Source of the DNA: Bacteriovoracaceae bacterium UBA4097
Lineage (GTDB): Bacteria > Bdellovibrionota > Bacteriovoracia > Bacteriovoracales > Bacteriovoracaceae
Length of the DNA stretch: 32,493 nt
Direction: 5' to 3'
Assembly: GCA_002381765.1 (NCBI GenBank)
Contig: DFXX01000117.1
Span: 53,852 to 86,344, forward strand
Shown here: in pieces, positions 14,504 through 23,933 of the stretch
Numbering within the stretch: the first letter of the stretch is position 1
How the letters are laid out: every line of letters begins with the position of its first letter
Notes under the pieces: generated by a model
The model's input: the letters and a program-made list of their open reading frames with translations, nothing else
Told to the model about the DNA's origin: nothing
Databases searched by the model: none
Program-made: the position numbers and the translations under genes

Positions 14504-15838
14504 TTAGTTTATCTGGATTTCTATGATTCGGGGTTCTAGTAGTTGACCTGTTTGATTGGTCGAATTGTTATTTGCGGAATTTCCTGCAGGAGTAGTTGGT
14601 GAGGGAGCAGGAGTAGGGGTACCAGCAGCGGGAGCTGCATCGGCAGTAGAAGGCAGAACCACATAGGCCACTAGAGTGTAGACCGAACGGTTATACGTCC
14701 CCGAGGAGACAACCTTAAAAAGATTAGGATTAGAACTAAAAGTAATGCCTTTATCTTCAAACATCTTCATGCGGGCATCGAAATCAGTTTCGCTCATAAG
14801 GCGGGCCTGGGTCACGATATAGTTTTTGAAGTCTTGTTTAGTATTGAAGAACTTTGGGTTCTCAGGATCATCACGGTAAAGAAAAAAGTTTTTTATTTCA
14901 TCATCATTCATATTGGGAATGAGGATTCGAAGCATATTGGCCGTGAGCTTGTTGAGGTCTATCTGGGCAGTAGGATAGACACTGAATTCATTCTGAATCA
15001 GTTCAATCAACTCATCGTCCCAGCCAGGAATAGTGTAAAGCTCACTGGCCGAACTCAATGGGCCATACTTAGGGGCAAGGGGAATCCTTAAAAAAGTCGC
15101 TTCCGATTCTCCAGCAAAGGGATCTTGAGTAAGACTCTGATAATCGGAAATATAATATCTTAAGTTCGAGATCATCTCTTGATAATTTAAATCCGGATGG
15201 CGATCCCCGAAGGTCTCGTCGGTCATTCTCTTCTCTTCGACCAATCTTTTTAAAAGGTAGAAGAGGGCCTGATCCACAGACACATTATTTGCCAGGGCAT
15301 CATTAGTTTGATCTAGTTGAGTTCCATTATCATCATTATTGGGATTAGGGTTGCTGGCCGTCTTGGCCATATCCATTCTTAGAAGATTTAAATTTAAACG
15401 ACTTGAAATGTTCTGAACACTTACCTTCATCTCTCCTTCAAGAAGAGTTTCATCTTGAAATTTTTCTACGGAATCTTTAAACGCGCGAGAGGCATTTGCA
15501 GTAACGGGAATAGGAAACATGAAAGGAACTTCCCAAAGTTGGTTGAGGAGCTGAGGGGATACGGCAGCTTTTGCGGTTTGATTACCTTGAATCTTATTGA
15601 AGGCTTCTTTATAAAGTCTGAGTCTTGCCATTGCCATCTGAAGACCGGATTCGGCCAGAAGTTTTGCTTGAGAGCGGTCGAGAATATTCATTGCCTTGAT
15701 TCGGCTGATTTTACTATCGAAAGTAAATTCACCATAGATCGCCATAAGAATAATCATGGAAGTCATGATCATGATAAGAGCAACCCCTCGTTGATTTGAC
15801 AGAAGAAGCTTAATTTCTTTTATCTTCTTAGAAATCAT
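14504..15838 (-). CDS. gspK: Type II secretion minor pseudopilin GspK
   Basis: The large tip pseudopilin (444 residues from this start). The leader MISKKIKEIKLLLSNQRG is cut by the prepilin peptidase after Gly, giving a mature start VALIMIMTSMIIL. GspK is the one pseudopilin that lacks glutamate at +5, as here. The periplasmic part contains the helical insert and Asp-rich regions of the family (IPGWDDELIELIQNEF and QIDLNKLTANMLRIL are GspK-typical). A Pro/Ala/Thr and Asn-rich linker (about 400-430) precedes a beta strand end. I chose the ATG at 15838, which has GGAG nine bases upstream and overlaps gspJ by 11 bases; a start at 15859 lacks a ribosome site. Confidence 0.92.
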   Translation of the reverse strand: MISKKIKEIKLLLSNQRGVALIMIMTSMIILMAIYGEFTFDSKISRIKAMNILDRSQAKLLAESGLQMAMARLRLYKEAFNKIQGNQTAKAAVSPQLLNQLWEVPFMFPIPVTANASRAFKDSVEKFQDETLLEGEMKVSVQNISSRLNLNLLRMDMAKTASNPNPNNDDNGTQLDQTNDALANNVSVDQALFYLLKRLVEEKRMTDETFGDRHPDLNYQEMISNLRYYISDYQSLTQDPFAGESEATFLRIPLAPKYGPLSSASELYTIPGWDDELIELIQNEFSVYPTAQIDLNKLTANMLRILIPNMNDDEIKNFFLYRDDPENPKFFNTKQDFKNYIVTQARLMSETDFDARMKMFEDKGITFSSNPNLFKVVSSGTYNRSVYTLVAYVVLPSTADAAPAAGTPTPAPSPTTPAGNSANNNSTNQTGQLLEPRIIEIQIN

Positions 15839-16787
15839 CGTCAGCTCCATTGGTATCATTTGCCGTTGGTGTGGCCGGTGGTCTAGCTGCAGTAGGAGAT
15901 GTTTGATCTTGAGGTACTACCATTGGCCAATGGTTTCTAAAGGTTCTCACCACCGAGCGCTCAAAGCCACTTCCATCATACCACTTAATAGAGACTCTTA
16001 CTCCACGGATGACACTCTCTCCTCCAGGAATAGCAGTAAGCGATGTTTCCCATTTCCTTTTCGTAAGATCCCAGTATTCAAATTCAAGCTTCTCCACATT
16101 TCTCAGAAGGACGGCTCCCTTGATCTGAGGGTCATCCGGATTTATGCGCTTATCGCTGTAAGGATCATTGGGAGCAAAATATCTGACGAGGCTTTTAAGA
16201 GATTTAGGGATATTTGGATTTTCTTCCAGGTCAGGATCATTTTCCTGATCGGCCAGAGCATACCTCACCCAAGCAAAATGAGATTGTCTGGTGTTTTCGA
16301 CTTTTCTTCGGTTAGAGGTAGTGAAAAATTCAAAGACATTTCTCTCCGGGGCATAAAATCTCGGAACGGGAAGACCTTCCTTACTTACCGAAGAGAAATG
16401 TTCGTTTCTCTCAAAGCGATTTACCAGTTGCTCAAAGTAGTTCTGAAGAGCCGGATTCACCTGAGAGGAGGGGTCCTGGTCAGGAAGGTATTCTCCATCG
16501 GGGCCCCCCAGAGGAGTACTGCCAGCAAGCTGGTTTAAGTTCATGACCGTAGAGAAATAAAGGGGAGAATAAATTTGAGAAAAGTCCCATTCAAATCGGG
16601 AAAGAGCTGTTTCAATCTGCAGATTATTTCGATTGATTTCGGTAGTTCTTTCCATGGTTCTGAAAGAATCTTCCGTAACATTAACAACTCCAAGAGTAAT
16701 GAAGGCCAACAAAACGATGGCAATCAGAATCTCTATTAATGTAAAACCTCGGTTATTAAAAACCGATGTTGAGTTGAATTCGTTCAT
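15828..16787 (-). CDS. gspJ: Type II secretion minor pseudopilin GspJ
   Basis: A 319-residue minor pseudopilin that joins GspI and GspK at the pseudopilus tip. The leader ends in NNRG, followed by the mature N-terminus FTLIEILIAIVLLAFITLG with +5 glutamate. The C-terminal half has the GspJ strand GAVLLRNVEKLEFEYWD and RGVRVSIKWYDGSG. It is longer than classical GspJ (about 200), with an insert around residues 80-170 and a proline/alanine-rich end (TSPTAARPPATPTAN). The start lies inside gspI with a 32-base overlap and no clear Shine-Dalgarno, which suggests translation by reinitiation or coupling. Confidence 0.92.
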   Translation of the reverse strand: MNEFNSTSVFNNRGFTLIEILIAIVLLAFITLGVVNVTEDSFRTMERTTEINRNNLQIETALSRFEWDFSQIYSPLYFSTVMNLNQLAGSTPLGGPDGEYLPDQDPSSQVNPALQNYFEQLVNRFERNEHFSSVSKEGLPVPRFYAPERNVFEFFTTSNRRKVENTRQSHFAWVRYALADQENDPDLEENPNIPKSLKSLVRYFAPNDPYSDKRINPDDPQIKGAVLLRNVEKLEFEYWDLTKRKWETSLTAIPGGESVIRGVRVSIKWYDGSGFERSVVRTFRNHWPMVVPQDQTSPTAARPPATPTANDTNGADDDF

Positions 16788-17328
16788 TATAATTTGTTAA
16801 AAAAGTAGATAGAGTGTAATTATATTTTGTTTCTTTATTGGTGACCGTTACCCGGGCCTGCCAGATAACTCTTTCAATATTCTTTTTTAATTCTTCAAAG
16901 ACGGTTTTTTCTAATGCTGCATTTCTCTGAGTTTTAGAGTTTTCATTAAAATAATCACCTTCATAGCTTTCGCTCGCCTCTTCGGAAGTGGCCCCTTTCT
17001 GCGAGAGGAGTTGAGCAAAGTCAGGAATAGTGAGCTTCTTAATTTCGAGGGTATACTCGTACCCACTATATTCAGTTTCTTCAAAGGTCTTAGTTTCCTT
17101 TAAGTTGGCCGTGGCATTGGAAAATTTGGGAGGATCCAGGATGAGCTCATTGATCTTTCTTTCGCATAAGGCCTGCAAAACCAATTGCTCTTCTGAAAGA
17201 CGGCTATCCGAGACATTATAGCCTTGGGAAGTCAGGAAGGCGGTGATGAAAAAGGCAAAGAGAGTGATGGCAATCATCACTTCTAACAGGGAAAAACCTC
17301 TTTGATTAAATTTCTTCAATGACCCCAC
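16756..17328 (-). CDS. gspI: Type II secretion minor pseudopilin GspI
   Basis: A 190-residue minor pseudopilin thought to nucleate the tip complex with GspJ and GspK. The prepilin site is KKFNQRG followed by FSLLEVMIAITLFAFFITAF, with +5 glutamate. An early ALCERKINEL segment fits the GspI family (A...A..K..E). It is longer than typical GspI (about 120-130) because of a charged insert at about 105-150. The listed start is GTG at 17328, 13 bases inside gspH. A TTG at 17319 that overlaps the gspH stop and has GTGGGG before it would give the shorter, very typical leader MKKFNQRG and is equally credible. Confidence 0.9.
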   Translation of the reverse strand: MGSLKKFNQRGFSLLEVMIAITLFAFFITAFLTSQGYNVSDSRLSEEQLVLQALCERKINELILDPPKFSNATANLKETKTFEETEYSGYEYTLEIKKLTIPDFAQLLSQKGATSEEASESYEGDYFNENSKTQRNAALEKTVFEELKKNIERVIWQARVTVTNKETKYNYTLSTFLTNYNERIQLNIGF

Positions 17329-18014
17329 TCTTGGTATACCTCACTCATTCTAGTTTGGATCAGATCCTCGAGTTTTGCCACTCTTGATGTATCTAATGTG
17401 AAGAATACTTTTCGTGTTTCCTGGAGAAAAGGCTCTATTTCTAAGTGAGCAACTTCCTCAGTTGTGGAAAAGAAGATGAGGGCTGCGTCTTTTTCTCCAG
17501 TTGGATAGAAGTAGATATTGGCCTCTCCATCTTTCATAATTCCTTTCTGAGCATTCGTCGCAACACCAAAAATGGTGACATCATCGCTGACTTGTCTTTT
17601 GATATCTTCAAACTCACTAACTTTAGTGAACTGCCGGCTTAAAGCTGTGGTTTTATCCTGCATGGCCTTCTGTTGAGCAAGAGATAATGAGTCCAGATTT
17701 TCCGGCATATCTGGTAGGGGAAGATTCCCTGCCGGTCCATATTCAACGGTGTATTGAACAGGCGATTCATCTAGTGAAATTCTAAGTCTTACGACGGTGT
17801 TTCTGAGTACAGCCTCATTAGCGGCAAAACGGATAGATCTGTCCAGATTATCCATATCAGTTTGGAGCGCGCGATGTTTTTGTGCATTGTCGCCTGAGGG
17901 AACGGCAAGGAAGACGAGTGCGGCCAAAACTAAGGCCACCATGATTTCTATAAGAGAGAAACCATGCTGGCCTAGTAAAGATTGATTAGAGGTCTTTTGA
18001 ATTAATGTCTGCAT
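17316..18014 (-). CDS. gspH: Type II secretion minor pseudopilin GspH
   Basis: A 232-residue minor pseudopilin. The leader ends in GQHG and the mature N-terminus is FSLIEIMVALVLAALVFLAV with +5 glutamate. The LDRSIRFAANEAVLRNTVVRLRISLD segment matches the GspH/FimT region, in which the helix runs into the first strands. The protein carries a helical, Gln/Lys-rich insert (about 110-140) and a C-terminal extension relative to classical GspH (about 170). The ATG at 18014 has GAAGG eight bases upstream and lies 29 bases inside gspG. Confidence 0.9.
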   Translation of the reverse strand: MQTLIQKTSNQSLLGQHGFSLIEIMVALVLAALVFLAVPSGDNAQKHRALQTDMDNLDRSIRFAANEAVLRNTVVRLRISLDESPVQYTVEYGPAGNLPLPDMPENLDSLSLAQQKAMQDKTTALSRQFTKVSEFEDIKRQVSDDVTIFGVATNAQKGIMKDGEANIYFYPTGEKDAALIFFSTTEEVAHLEIEPFLQETRKVFFTLDTSRVAKLEDLIQTRMSEVYQEWGH

Positions 18015-18432
18015 CTACGCCTTCACCGCCTTCGGCGTTGTCAGCTCCTAGTGAAATAATTGTGAAAGATCTTCCATCAGATTCATAGATGTATTCAGCA
18101 TCCCATGGATCGAGAGGAATTTTTCCACCATCGATGTAACCACCTGGGGCATATCGCTTACACTCTCGTCCTCCTGTCGGCTTTTCAATCAAGGCATCAA
18201 GACCCTGATCGGTCGTAGGAAGAGTATTACAGTCTCGGCGAAATTCTTTTAGACGATCACTGAGTGATTTGATTTGAATTTTAGCAGTCTGAACTTTACC
18301 TTCTTGAAGATTTTCGAATACTCGACCACCCACAAATGTACCGGCCAGAGCAAGGAGAGTTAAGGCAATGAGAATTTCAATCAAACTCATACCTTGCTGG
18401 GAACTTAGGATCTTTTTAGTATCTTTAAACAT
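17986..18432 (-). CDS. gspG: Type II secretion major pseudopilin GspG
   Basis: The major subunit of the pseudopilus. The prepilin site is SSQQG followed by MSLIEILIALTLLALAGTFVGG, with methionine rather than phenylalanine at +1, which the peptidase tolerates, and glutamate at +5. The body has the GspG signatures LKEFRRDCNTLPTTDQGLDALIEKPTGG and GGYIDGGKIPLDPWDAEYIYES, and the C-terminal acidic loop ISLGADNAEGGEGVDADI that binds calcium in GspG. At 148 residues the length is normal. Sixteen bases separate it from gspF. Confidence 0.96.
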   Translation of the reverse strand: MFKDTKKILSSQQGMSLIEILIALTLLALAGTFVGGRVFENLQEGKVQTAKIQIKSLSDRLKEFRRDCNTLPTTDQGLDALIEKPTGGRECKRYAPGGYIDGGKIPLDPWDAEYIYESDGRSFTIISLGADNAEGGEGVDADINSKDL

Positions 18433-18448
18433 GAAGGCTCCTTATCTA

Positions 18449-19666
18449 TTAACGTATACTGTTGAGATTCATCATAGGAATTACTACCGCAAAAACGATA
18501 AAGCCGACAGCTCCACCTAGGGCAATCATCATGATGGGTTCTAATATTGAGGTTAATCCACCGATTTTAGATTGTACTTGATCCTCGTAATTTTCTGAAA
18601 TGATTTTTAACATGGGCTCTAATTCCCCTGATCTTTCACCCAGACGAATCATATGGGTAACCAGGGCAGGAAAATAGCCACTTTGAATTAAAGGTCCCGT
18701 CAAGGAAGCTCCTTCGGAGACACTGATTCTTGCTTTTTCAACAGCATCTTTCATATGCACATTGGGAATCAGATTCTTCACGATGGTTAACGCAGTAAGG
18801 ATAGGAACCCCTGAGTTAAGGAGAGTCCCTAAAGTGGAGCAAAAGCGGCTTACATTGATCATCTTTACCAGCATGCCTAGAATAGGAAGCTTTAACTGAA
18901 GGGCATGCCACTGAGACTGACCTTTTCTGGTATTGAGATATTTATTAACGATATAAATGGTGCCCACGATGCTGACTATCACCGCCCACCAGTAACTTAC
19001 AAGAAAGTTAGAGATCGCAATACAGATCTCGGTAATGAGTGGAAGTTCCCTTTTCATAGAAATAAAGATCTTAGCAATCTGGGGAATAACGAAGATGAAA
19101 ATTACGTTCATCATCACGAAACCAAAGATACCCATGATCATGGGATAGGTCATAGCACCGCGGATTTTATTTTTTAGTTTCACCTGTGCTTCTGTGAAGT
19201 CGGCAAGTCTTAAGAGAACGATCTCCAAGGTACCCGATGCTTCGCCAGCTTCAACCATGTTCACGAAAATAGAGTTGAAGACCTTTGGATGATCTTGCAA
19301 GGCCTTCGCCAAACTTGCTCCTTCATTCACTTTCTGTTTCATATCAGAGAGGATGAGCCTTAAGTTGGCATTATCGACCTGGTCGGTGAGAGCACCCAGG
19401 GCTTCCACAATTTGTATCTTGGCCTTAATCAATGTTGCAAGCTGCCTGGTCATCATGGCCAGATCGTCCACAGGAACACTGCCGCTCCCCATCTTAAAGA
19501 TACTGGAGTTTCCTGTTGTCCCCTGGGCCCTTTGCTCACGAATATCGATAAGCATAATACCCATGGATTTCACACGTTGTTTAGCAGCAATGATGCTCTC
19601 AACGTTAATGGTATTTTTTACTTCTTTTCCGGTCCTATCCAGACCTTTATAGAGAAATATTGGCAT
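18449..19666 (-). CDS. gspF: Type II secretion inner-membrane platform protein GspF
   Basis: A 405-residue polytopic protein at the centre of the secretion platform, contacting GspE and GspL. It has the GspF pattern: an N-terminal MPIFLYKGLDRTGKEVKNTI segment, then two homologous cytoplasmic T2SSF domains (about 70-190 and 270-395), each followed by hydrophobic spans. Visible are MTRQLATLIKAKIQIVEAL with VFVNMVEAGEASGTL type sequence in the first domain (FNSIFVNMVEAGEASG) and FCSTLGTLLNSGVPIL with MIRLGERSGEL in the second. Membrane segments lie at about 170-190, 220-245 and 375-400. It starts two bases after gspE, so the two are coupled. Confidence 0.96.
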   Translation of the reverse strand: MPIFLYKGLDRTGKEVKNTINVESIIAAKQRVKSMGIMLIDIREQRAQGTTGNSSIFKMGSGSVPVDDLAMMTRQLATLIKAKIQIVEALGALTDQVDNANLRLILSDMKQKVNEGASLAKALQDHPKVFNSIFVNMVEAGEASGTLEIVLLRLADFTEAQVKLKNKIRGAMTYPMIMGIFGFVMMNVIFIFVIPQIAKIFISMKRELPLITEICIAISNFLVSYWWAVIVSIVGTIYIVNKYLNTRKGQSQWHALQLKLPILGMLVKMINVSRFCSTLGTLLNSGVPILTALTIVKNLIPNVHMKDAVEKARISVSEGASLTGPLIQSGYFPALVTHMIRLGERSGELEPMLKIISENYEDQVQSKIGGLTSILEPIMMIALGGAVGFIVFAVVIPMMNLNSIR

Positions 19667-19668
19667 GA

Positions 19669-21399
19669 CTAATGGGCCTCTTCTGAGTTAATGGCCCGGA
19701 GAACTTCTTCCACCGATGTGATACCTTCATAAATTTTATCAAGAGCATCACCTCGAAGAGTTCTCATACCCGCTCTAATGGCCGCTTTTTTAATAGTTGC
19801 TGCATCGGTTTTCTGAATAATAAGAGCTCTGATCTCATCGTTAATAAGAAGAAGTTCTGAAACAACTGTTCGACCAGAATAACCTGTACCCTGGCACTTC
19901 GGGCATCCCACTGGTTTGAAGATGGTGGCCTCGGTTGGAACCTCATCGATATCGAGGACAACTTTTTCATAATCAGAGAGACTGGTAGCCTCTTTACAAG
20001 CGTTACAGATTGTTCGGACAAGTCGCTGGGCCAATACACCGATCAAGGATGAAGAGATTAGGAAAGGCTGAACTCCCATATCGATGAGTCGGGTAGGTGC
20101 TGAGGAAGCATCATTGGTATGGAGAGTAGAAAGCACAAAGTGACCGGTTAGTGAGGCGTTAATCGCCATCTCTGCTGTTTCCTGGTCACGAGTCTCTCCC
20201 ACCATCACCACATCCGGGTTTTGACGAAGAATGGATCTTAGAGCAACGGCAAAGGAGAGATCGATTTTATGATTCACCTGAATCTGGGAAATTCCTGGAA
20301 CTTCATACTCCACAGGATCTTCCACGGTAATAATCATTTTATCGGGAGAATTAATCCGGTCGAGAAGAGCAAAGAGAGTCGTTGTCTTACCATGACCAGT
20401 CGGCCCGGTAACGTAGAGAACTCCATGCTTTCTGGAGGCCAGATCCTGCAGACCTTCAAGGATTTTCCCACGAAAGCCAAGAGTCTCAAGTCTGAGAGCG
20501 GTATTATTCTTCTCCAGAATACGCATAACAATGCGCTCTCCGGACTGAATGGGAATAGTGGAGAGACGAATATCGATATCTTTACCGGCGATCTTAATTT
20601 TGATTCGGCCATCCTGAGGAAGTCGCTTTTCAGCAATATCCAGTCTTGCCATAACTTTGATACGAGAAGAAACAGCAGCATGCGTTTTCTTGGGCTGCTT
20701 TAGGATTTCCGTCATAACACCATTGATCCGGAAGCGGTAAACCGTCTCGCGATCATAGGGCTCGATATGAATATCGGAAGCGCGCTCTTTGACAGCGCGA
20801 AAGATAATAGAGTTCACAAAACGAATAACCGGGGCCTCATCGGCGGTAGCATCAAGAATATCGATGGGACCTTCAAGATCCAAGTTCTCTTCGAACTCTT
20901 CATCTTCAATTGAGTCAACGATATTTCGGTTGGCCTTCTCGTAAACGCGGTTAATGGCGTCTTGAATACGCAGTGGAGTAGTGCAGACAATCTTGATCTC
21001 TTTTTTAAAGATCATATGAAGGTCATTGACCACATTGAAGTTAAAAGGATTACTCATGAGAACCGTGACAGAAAAATCAGTTTCTAAGCACGGCAGTACT
21101 TCATGATGTTTAGCATAGTTGATAGAGAGATCTTTCACCACATTGGGATCAATCTCCTCCACCTTAATCTCAACCTGATAGGGGATACCTATCTGAAGGC
21201 ATACGATCTTGATGAGCTCATGGGGATGAATGTAGTTCTTCTGAAGAAGAATATCCCCCAAAAGACCACCTTCAATCCGCTGGATCTCAAGAGCATCATC
21301 CAATTGACTGCGGGTTAGAGCAGTGTGCTTGACCAGGAGTTCCCCGATCTTCTCTTTTGACTGCTCTACGCTATTAAAAACATCATTAGTTATATTCAT
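19669..21399 (-). CDS. gspE: Type II secretion ATPase GspE
   Basis: Hexameric cytoplasmic ATPase that drives pseudopilus assembly. The N1/N2 domains span about residues 15-150 (KIGELLVKHTALTRSQLDDALE). The N2-linker DEAPVIRFVNSIIFRAVKERASDIHIEP is followed by the Walker A GPTGHGKTTTL (332-342, with His in place of the common Ser), Asp box VEDPVEY, Walker B LRQNPDVVMVGETRD, and His box STLHTND. A zinc-binding tetracysteine is complete: C465, C468, C499 and C502. This zinc motif distinguishes GspE from PilT retraction ATPases. The start is four bases after the gspD stop. Confidence 0.97.
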   Translation of the reverse strand: MNITNDVFNSVEQSKEKIGELLVKHTALTRSQLDDALEIQRIEGGLLGDILLQKNYIHPHELIKIVCLQIGIPYQVEIKVEEIDPNVVKDLSINYAKHHEVLPCLETDFSVTVLMSNPFNFNVVNDLHMIFKKEIKIVCTTPLRIQDAINRVYEKANRNIVDSIEDEEFEENLDLEGPIDILDATADEAPVIRFVNSIIFRAVKERASDIHIEPYDRETVYRFRINGVMTEILKQPKKTHAAVSSRIKVMARLDIAEKRLPQDGRIKIKIAGKDIDIRLSTIPIQSGERIVMRILEKNNTALRLETLGFRGKILEGLQDLASRKHGVLYVTGPTGHGKTTTLFALLDRINSPDKMIITVEDPVEYEVPGISQIQVNHKIDLSFAVALRSILRQNPDVVMVGETRDQETAEMAINASLTGHFVLSTLHTNDASSAPTRLIDMGVQPFLISSSLIGVLAQRLVRTICNACKEATSLSDYEKVVLDIDEVPTEATIFKPVGCPKCQGTGYSGRTVVSELLLINDEIRALIIQKTDAATIKKAAIRAGMRTLRGDALDKIYEGITSVEEVLRAINSEEAH

Positions 21400-21403
21400 A
21401 TAA

Positions 21404-23923
21404 TTATTGCACCGATTTTCTAATCTCCTGATAGTCAGGAGTGTCGAATTCTATATCCTCATTTTCCGGGCCCAGCGATGTCTCGTTCAAATTCTTATAG
21501 AGATCAGCATCGGCCTTATCATAAAGAGGACCTGCAATCTGAGAATCAAGTTTTTTATCCAGATCTTCGGCCATCTTCTTATTGGGATCTACCTGATCTT
21601 TATCAAACATTCCCTTCATGGCCGCAGTTCTCTTGTTAAGAACATCTTTGGTATTAGCAGAAGCAGTCTTCTGGTAAGGCGCCAGGATCTTCGGAGTCAT
21701 GAAAAACAGAAGATTTACTTTTTCCACAGTACGGCTCTTATTCTTAAAGAGCCAACCTAAGACCGGAATGTCTCCCAGGATCGGAACCTTATTATTACTT
21801 ACTAACTCGCGATCGCGCAAGAGACCACCCATGGCAATAGTGTCTCGATCCCGAACCATCACCTCGGTTACTGCCGAGCGAGTCGTGGTTGGTCTACCAA
21901 GTCCGTCAGAAGAGGAACTTGTACCTGCCTTGAAGTCATCGATTTTCTGATTAATCTTGAGTTTTACGAAGCGAGTAACTTTATTAATCTGGGGAGTAAT
22001 TTTAAGTGAGAGTTTTGCTTCCTGAGTAGAAGGAGCGAAGTTTTGTACTCCACCTTGTCCAATACTGGATGTTCTGGTTGGTTCGGTTTCACCTACTTCG
22101 AAAGTGGCTTCGGTATTATCTAGCGCCAGAATTTGTGGAGTCGCCAGAACATTGGTACTCGAGTGACTGGCAATCGCCTTGATCAGAGCATTAACTGCAT
22201 TCACTTTAATGGGAGAGCCGGCCTGCCCATTTACTGTGGGAGTAATAGTTCGGGAGGGGCCAATACCCACACCTGCTAAGAAGCCGCCAACAGAAGCAGG
22301 TACACCGGAAGCCAGTAGTCCCATAAGTCCTGCAGAAGCAGAGTTTTCAGTCGTAAAGCCAGAGCGTTGAACGTTTCCATTCCCATATGCTCCCACATAT
22401 TCAACTCCAAATCCTTTCTCTCTTCTTACGTTGGCTTCCAGGATAAGACCTTCCACGTAAACCTGATCTCGTGGAATATCTAATCTACCGATTACATCTT
22501 TGAGAGTTAACCAGTCAGTCGGTGAAGCTGTTACAACCAGAGCATTATTGTTTTTATCTGAAGTTATTTTAACTTCAGCAGAGAAAATAGGATTATCAGA
22601 AGGACCGGTCATGGATGAGCTAAAGCGCGACGATCCAGCAGCACCACCACCTTGTGGAGTAGCGCCAGTTACGATGCTAGAGAGAGTCTTTGAGAGCTCC
22701 TCAGAGTCACCATAGTTTAAATAGTAAACATGAACACGATTTGAACTAGATGAAACAAGTTTTACATCGAGCTTATTGATGAGTTCTTTTAACTGCTTGG
22801 CACCTTCTGCATTGGCCATGGCGATGATAGAGTTAGTTCTTGGTTCAGCAATAATGCGAGAAATACTGCTGGTCGAATCACCACCGGTAGAAGCTGTGCT
22901 GGAGAAGCGGGGAGTGGCTGCTCCTGGTCTGGCACCAGCCCCACCGGATGAGCCACCTTTAAGAATGGTATCTAAGAGTTTCGCGATTTCCTGGGCCGAA
23001 GAGTTCTTAACTTTTACAATTTGCAGAGCTTCTTCATGTCCAGCAACATCCAGAAATTTTACCATCTTGGCCAAGCGGTTAATGTTAGAACCTGTATCGG
23101 CAATAATAATGGTGTTGGTTTGCTTGATATCGATAATTCTTCCGTAACGACTCATGAAGGGACGGAAATTTCGGGCAATCTCAGCCGCAGAAACATGTTT
23201 TAGCGAAATCACTCGCATGACATAGTTTTCAGTATCAGGGGTATAGTTTCCAGTATAAATCTTGGTAGGAGTATAGCGGATATCACGAGCATTGATAACT
23301 TTATAGAAAGCACCCGTTTTGATAAGAGAGTAACCGGCCATATTCAGTGCGGCCAGGTAGGCCTTCCATGCATCCCCTACGGTAATAGGCGTAGGAGCAA
23401 TGATGGAAACTTTTCCTTTAACGTCTTTATCCAGGATCAAGTTGATACCTGTTAGCTTTTGCATATGACGTGTGATTTCCATGATATCTGTATCTGGAAA
23501 ATCGAAAGATTCCACGATTTCAGGACCAAAAGCAGTTTCCGGATTGAGGTTTACATACTGAGGATTCTTTGGCTTTGCTGCAAGAGCCGATGAAGGCCGT
23601 GAGCCAAATGTGGTCTGGTTAGCATCATCATTGGTATTTGGATTAAAGACATCCTCGGTAGATCCCTGAGCTAGGGCCTCATTTTCTCTATCGGCTTCTT
23701 CATTTGATCTTTCAAAAGCTTCCAGTTCTTCCGGTGACATCGTGTCCATATCAGGTGAGCCTGTCTGCTCCATTCTGGGAGAGGCGTTATTTACATTGTC
23801 TGGATTGAAGCGAGTCTGGGAACGGTATTTATTAAATTGCGCTTGTGCATCGCTGTTTGCCAGCACAACTGTGGCCAGCAATAACGATGCCTGGAAACGC
23901 TTGCTGTGACTTCTTGTCTTCAT
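21404..23923 (-). CDS. gspD: Type II secretion outer-membrane secretin GspD
   Basis: An 839-residue secretin that forms the outer-membrane channel. A signal peptide (MKTRSHSKRFQASLLLATVV..., cleavage near residue 28 after AQA) is followed by a non-conserved acidic, Asn-rich stretch (30-130). N0 lies at about 140-212, N1 at 235-292, N2 at 300-388 (with a Gly/Ser-rich loop 323-353), and N3 at 395-485 (with a Gly/Ser-rich loop 423-443). The secretin domain at 490-748 carries VLATPQILALDNTEATFEVGE and VPILGDIPVLGWLFKN. Residues 750-839 form a charged helical tail that may bind a pilotin. The N-terminal spacer is unusual in a typical GspD. The ATG at 23923 is ten bases after gspC. Confidence 0.96.
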   Translation of the reverse strand: MKTRSHSKRFQASLLLATVVLANSDAQAQFNKYRSQTRFNPDNVNNASPRMEQTGSPDMDTMSPEELEAFERSNEEADRENEALAQGSTEDVFNPNTNDDANQTTFGSRPSSALAAKPKNPQYVNLNPETAFGPEIVESFDFPDTDIMEITRHMQKLTGINLILDKDVKGKVSIIAPTPITVGDAWKAYLAALNMAGYSLIKTGAFYKVINARDIRYTPTKIYTGNYTPDTENYVMRVISLKHVSAAEIARNFRPFMSRYGRIIDIKQTNTIIIADTGSNINRLAKMVKFLDVAGHEEALQIVKVKNSSAQEIAKLLDTILKGGSSGGAGARPGAATPRFSSTASTGGDSTSSISRIIAEPRTNSIIAMANAEGAKQLKELINKLDVKLVSSSSNRVHVYYLNYGDSEELSKTLSSIVTGATPQGGGAAGSSRFSSSMTGPSDNPIFSAEVKITSDKNNNALVVTASPTDWLTLKDVIGRLDIPRDQVYVEGLILEANVRREKGFGVEYVGAYGNGNVQRSGFTTENSASAGLMGLLASGVPASVGGFLAGVGIGPSRTITPTVNGQAGSPIKVNAVNALIKAIASHSSTNVLATPQILALDNTEATFEVGETEPTRTSSIGQGGVQNFAPSTQEAKLSLKITPQINKVTRFVKLKINQKIDDFKAGTSSSSDGLGRPTTTRSAVTEVMVRDRDTIAMGGLLRDRELVSNNKVPILGDIPVLGWLFKNKSRTVEKVNLLFFMTPKILAPYQKTASANTKDVLNKRTAAMKGMFDKDQVDPNKKMAEDLDKKLDSQIAGPLYDKADADLYKNLNETSLGPENEDIEFDTPDYQEIRKSVQ

Positions 23924-23933
23924 TTATCGTTCC

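Noticed and set aside
15838..15859. A longer gspK start at 15859
   Set aside because: There is no ribosome site before it. The ATG at 15838 has GGAG at good spacing and gives a normal prepilin leader.
15903..16538. A 211-residue open frame on the plus strand opposite gspJ
   Set aside because: It is wholly antisense to gspJ, which has a clear prepilin signature and function. It has no Shine-Dalgarno, domain or codon pattern of its own.
20269..20703. A 144-residue open frame opposite the gspE ATPase core
   Set aside because: It is the reverse complement of the Walker A region of gspE. The composition looks like a shadow frame and no family features are visible.
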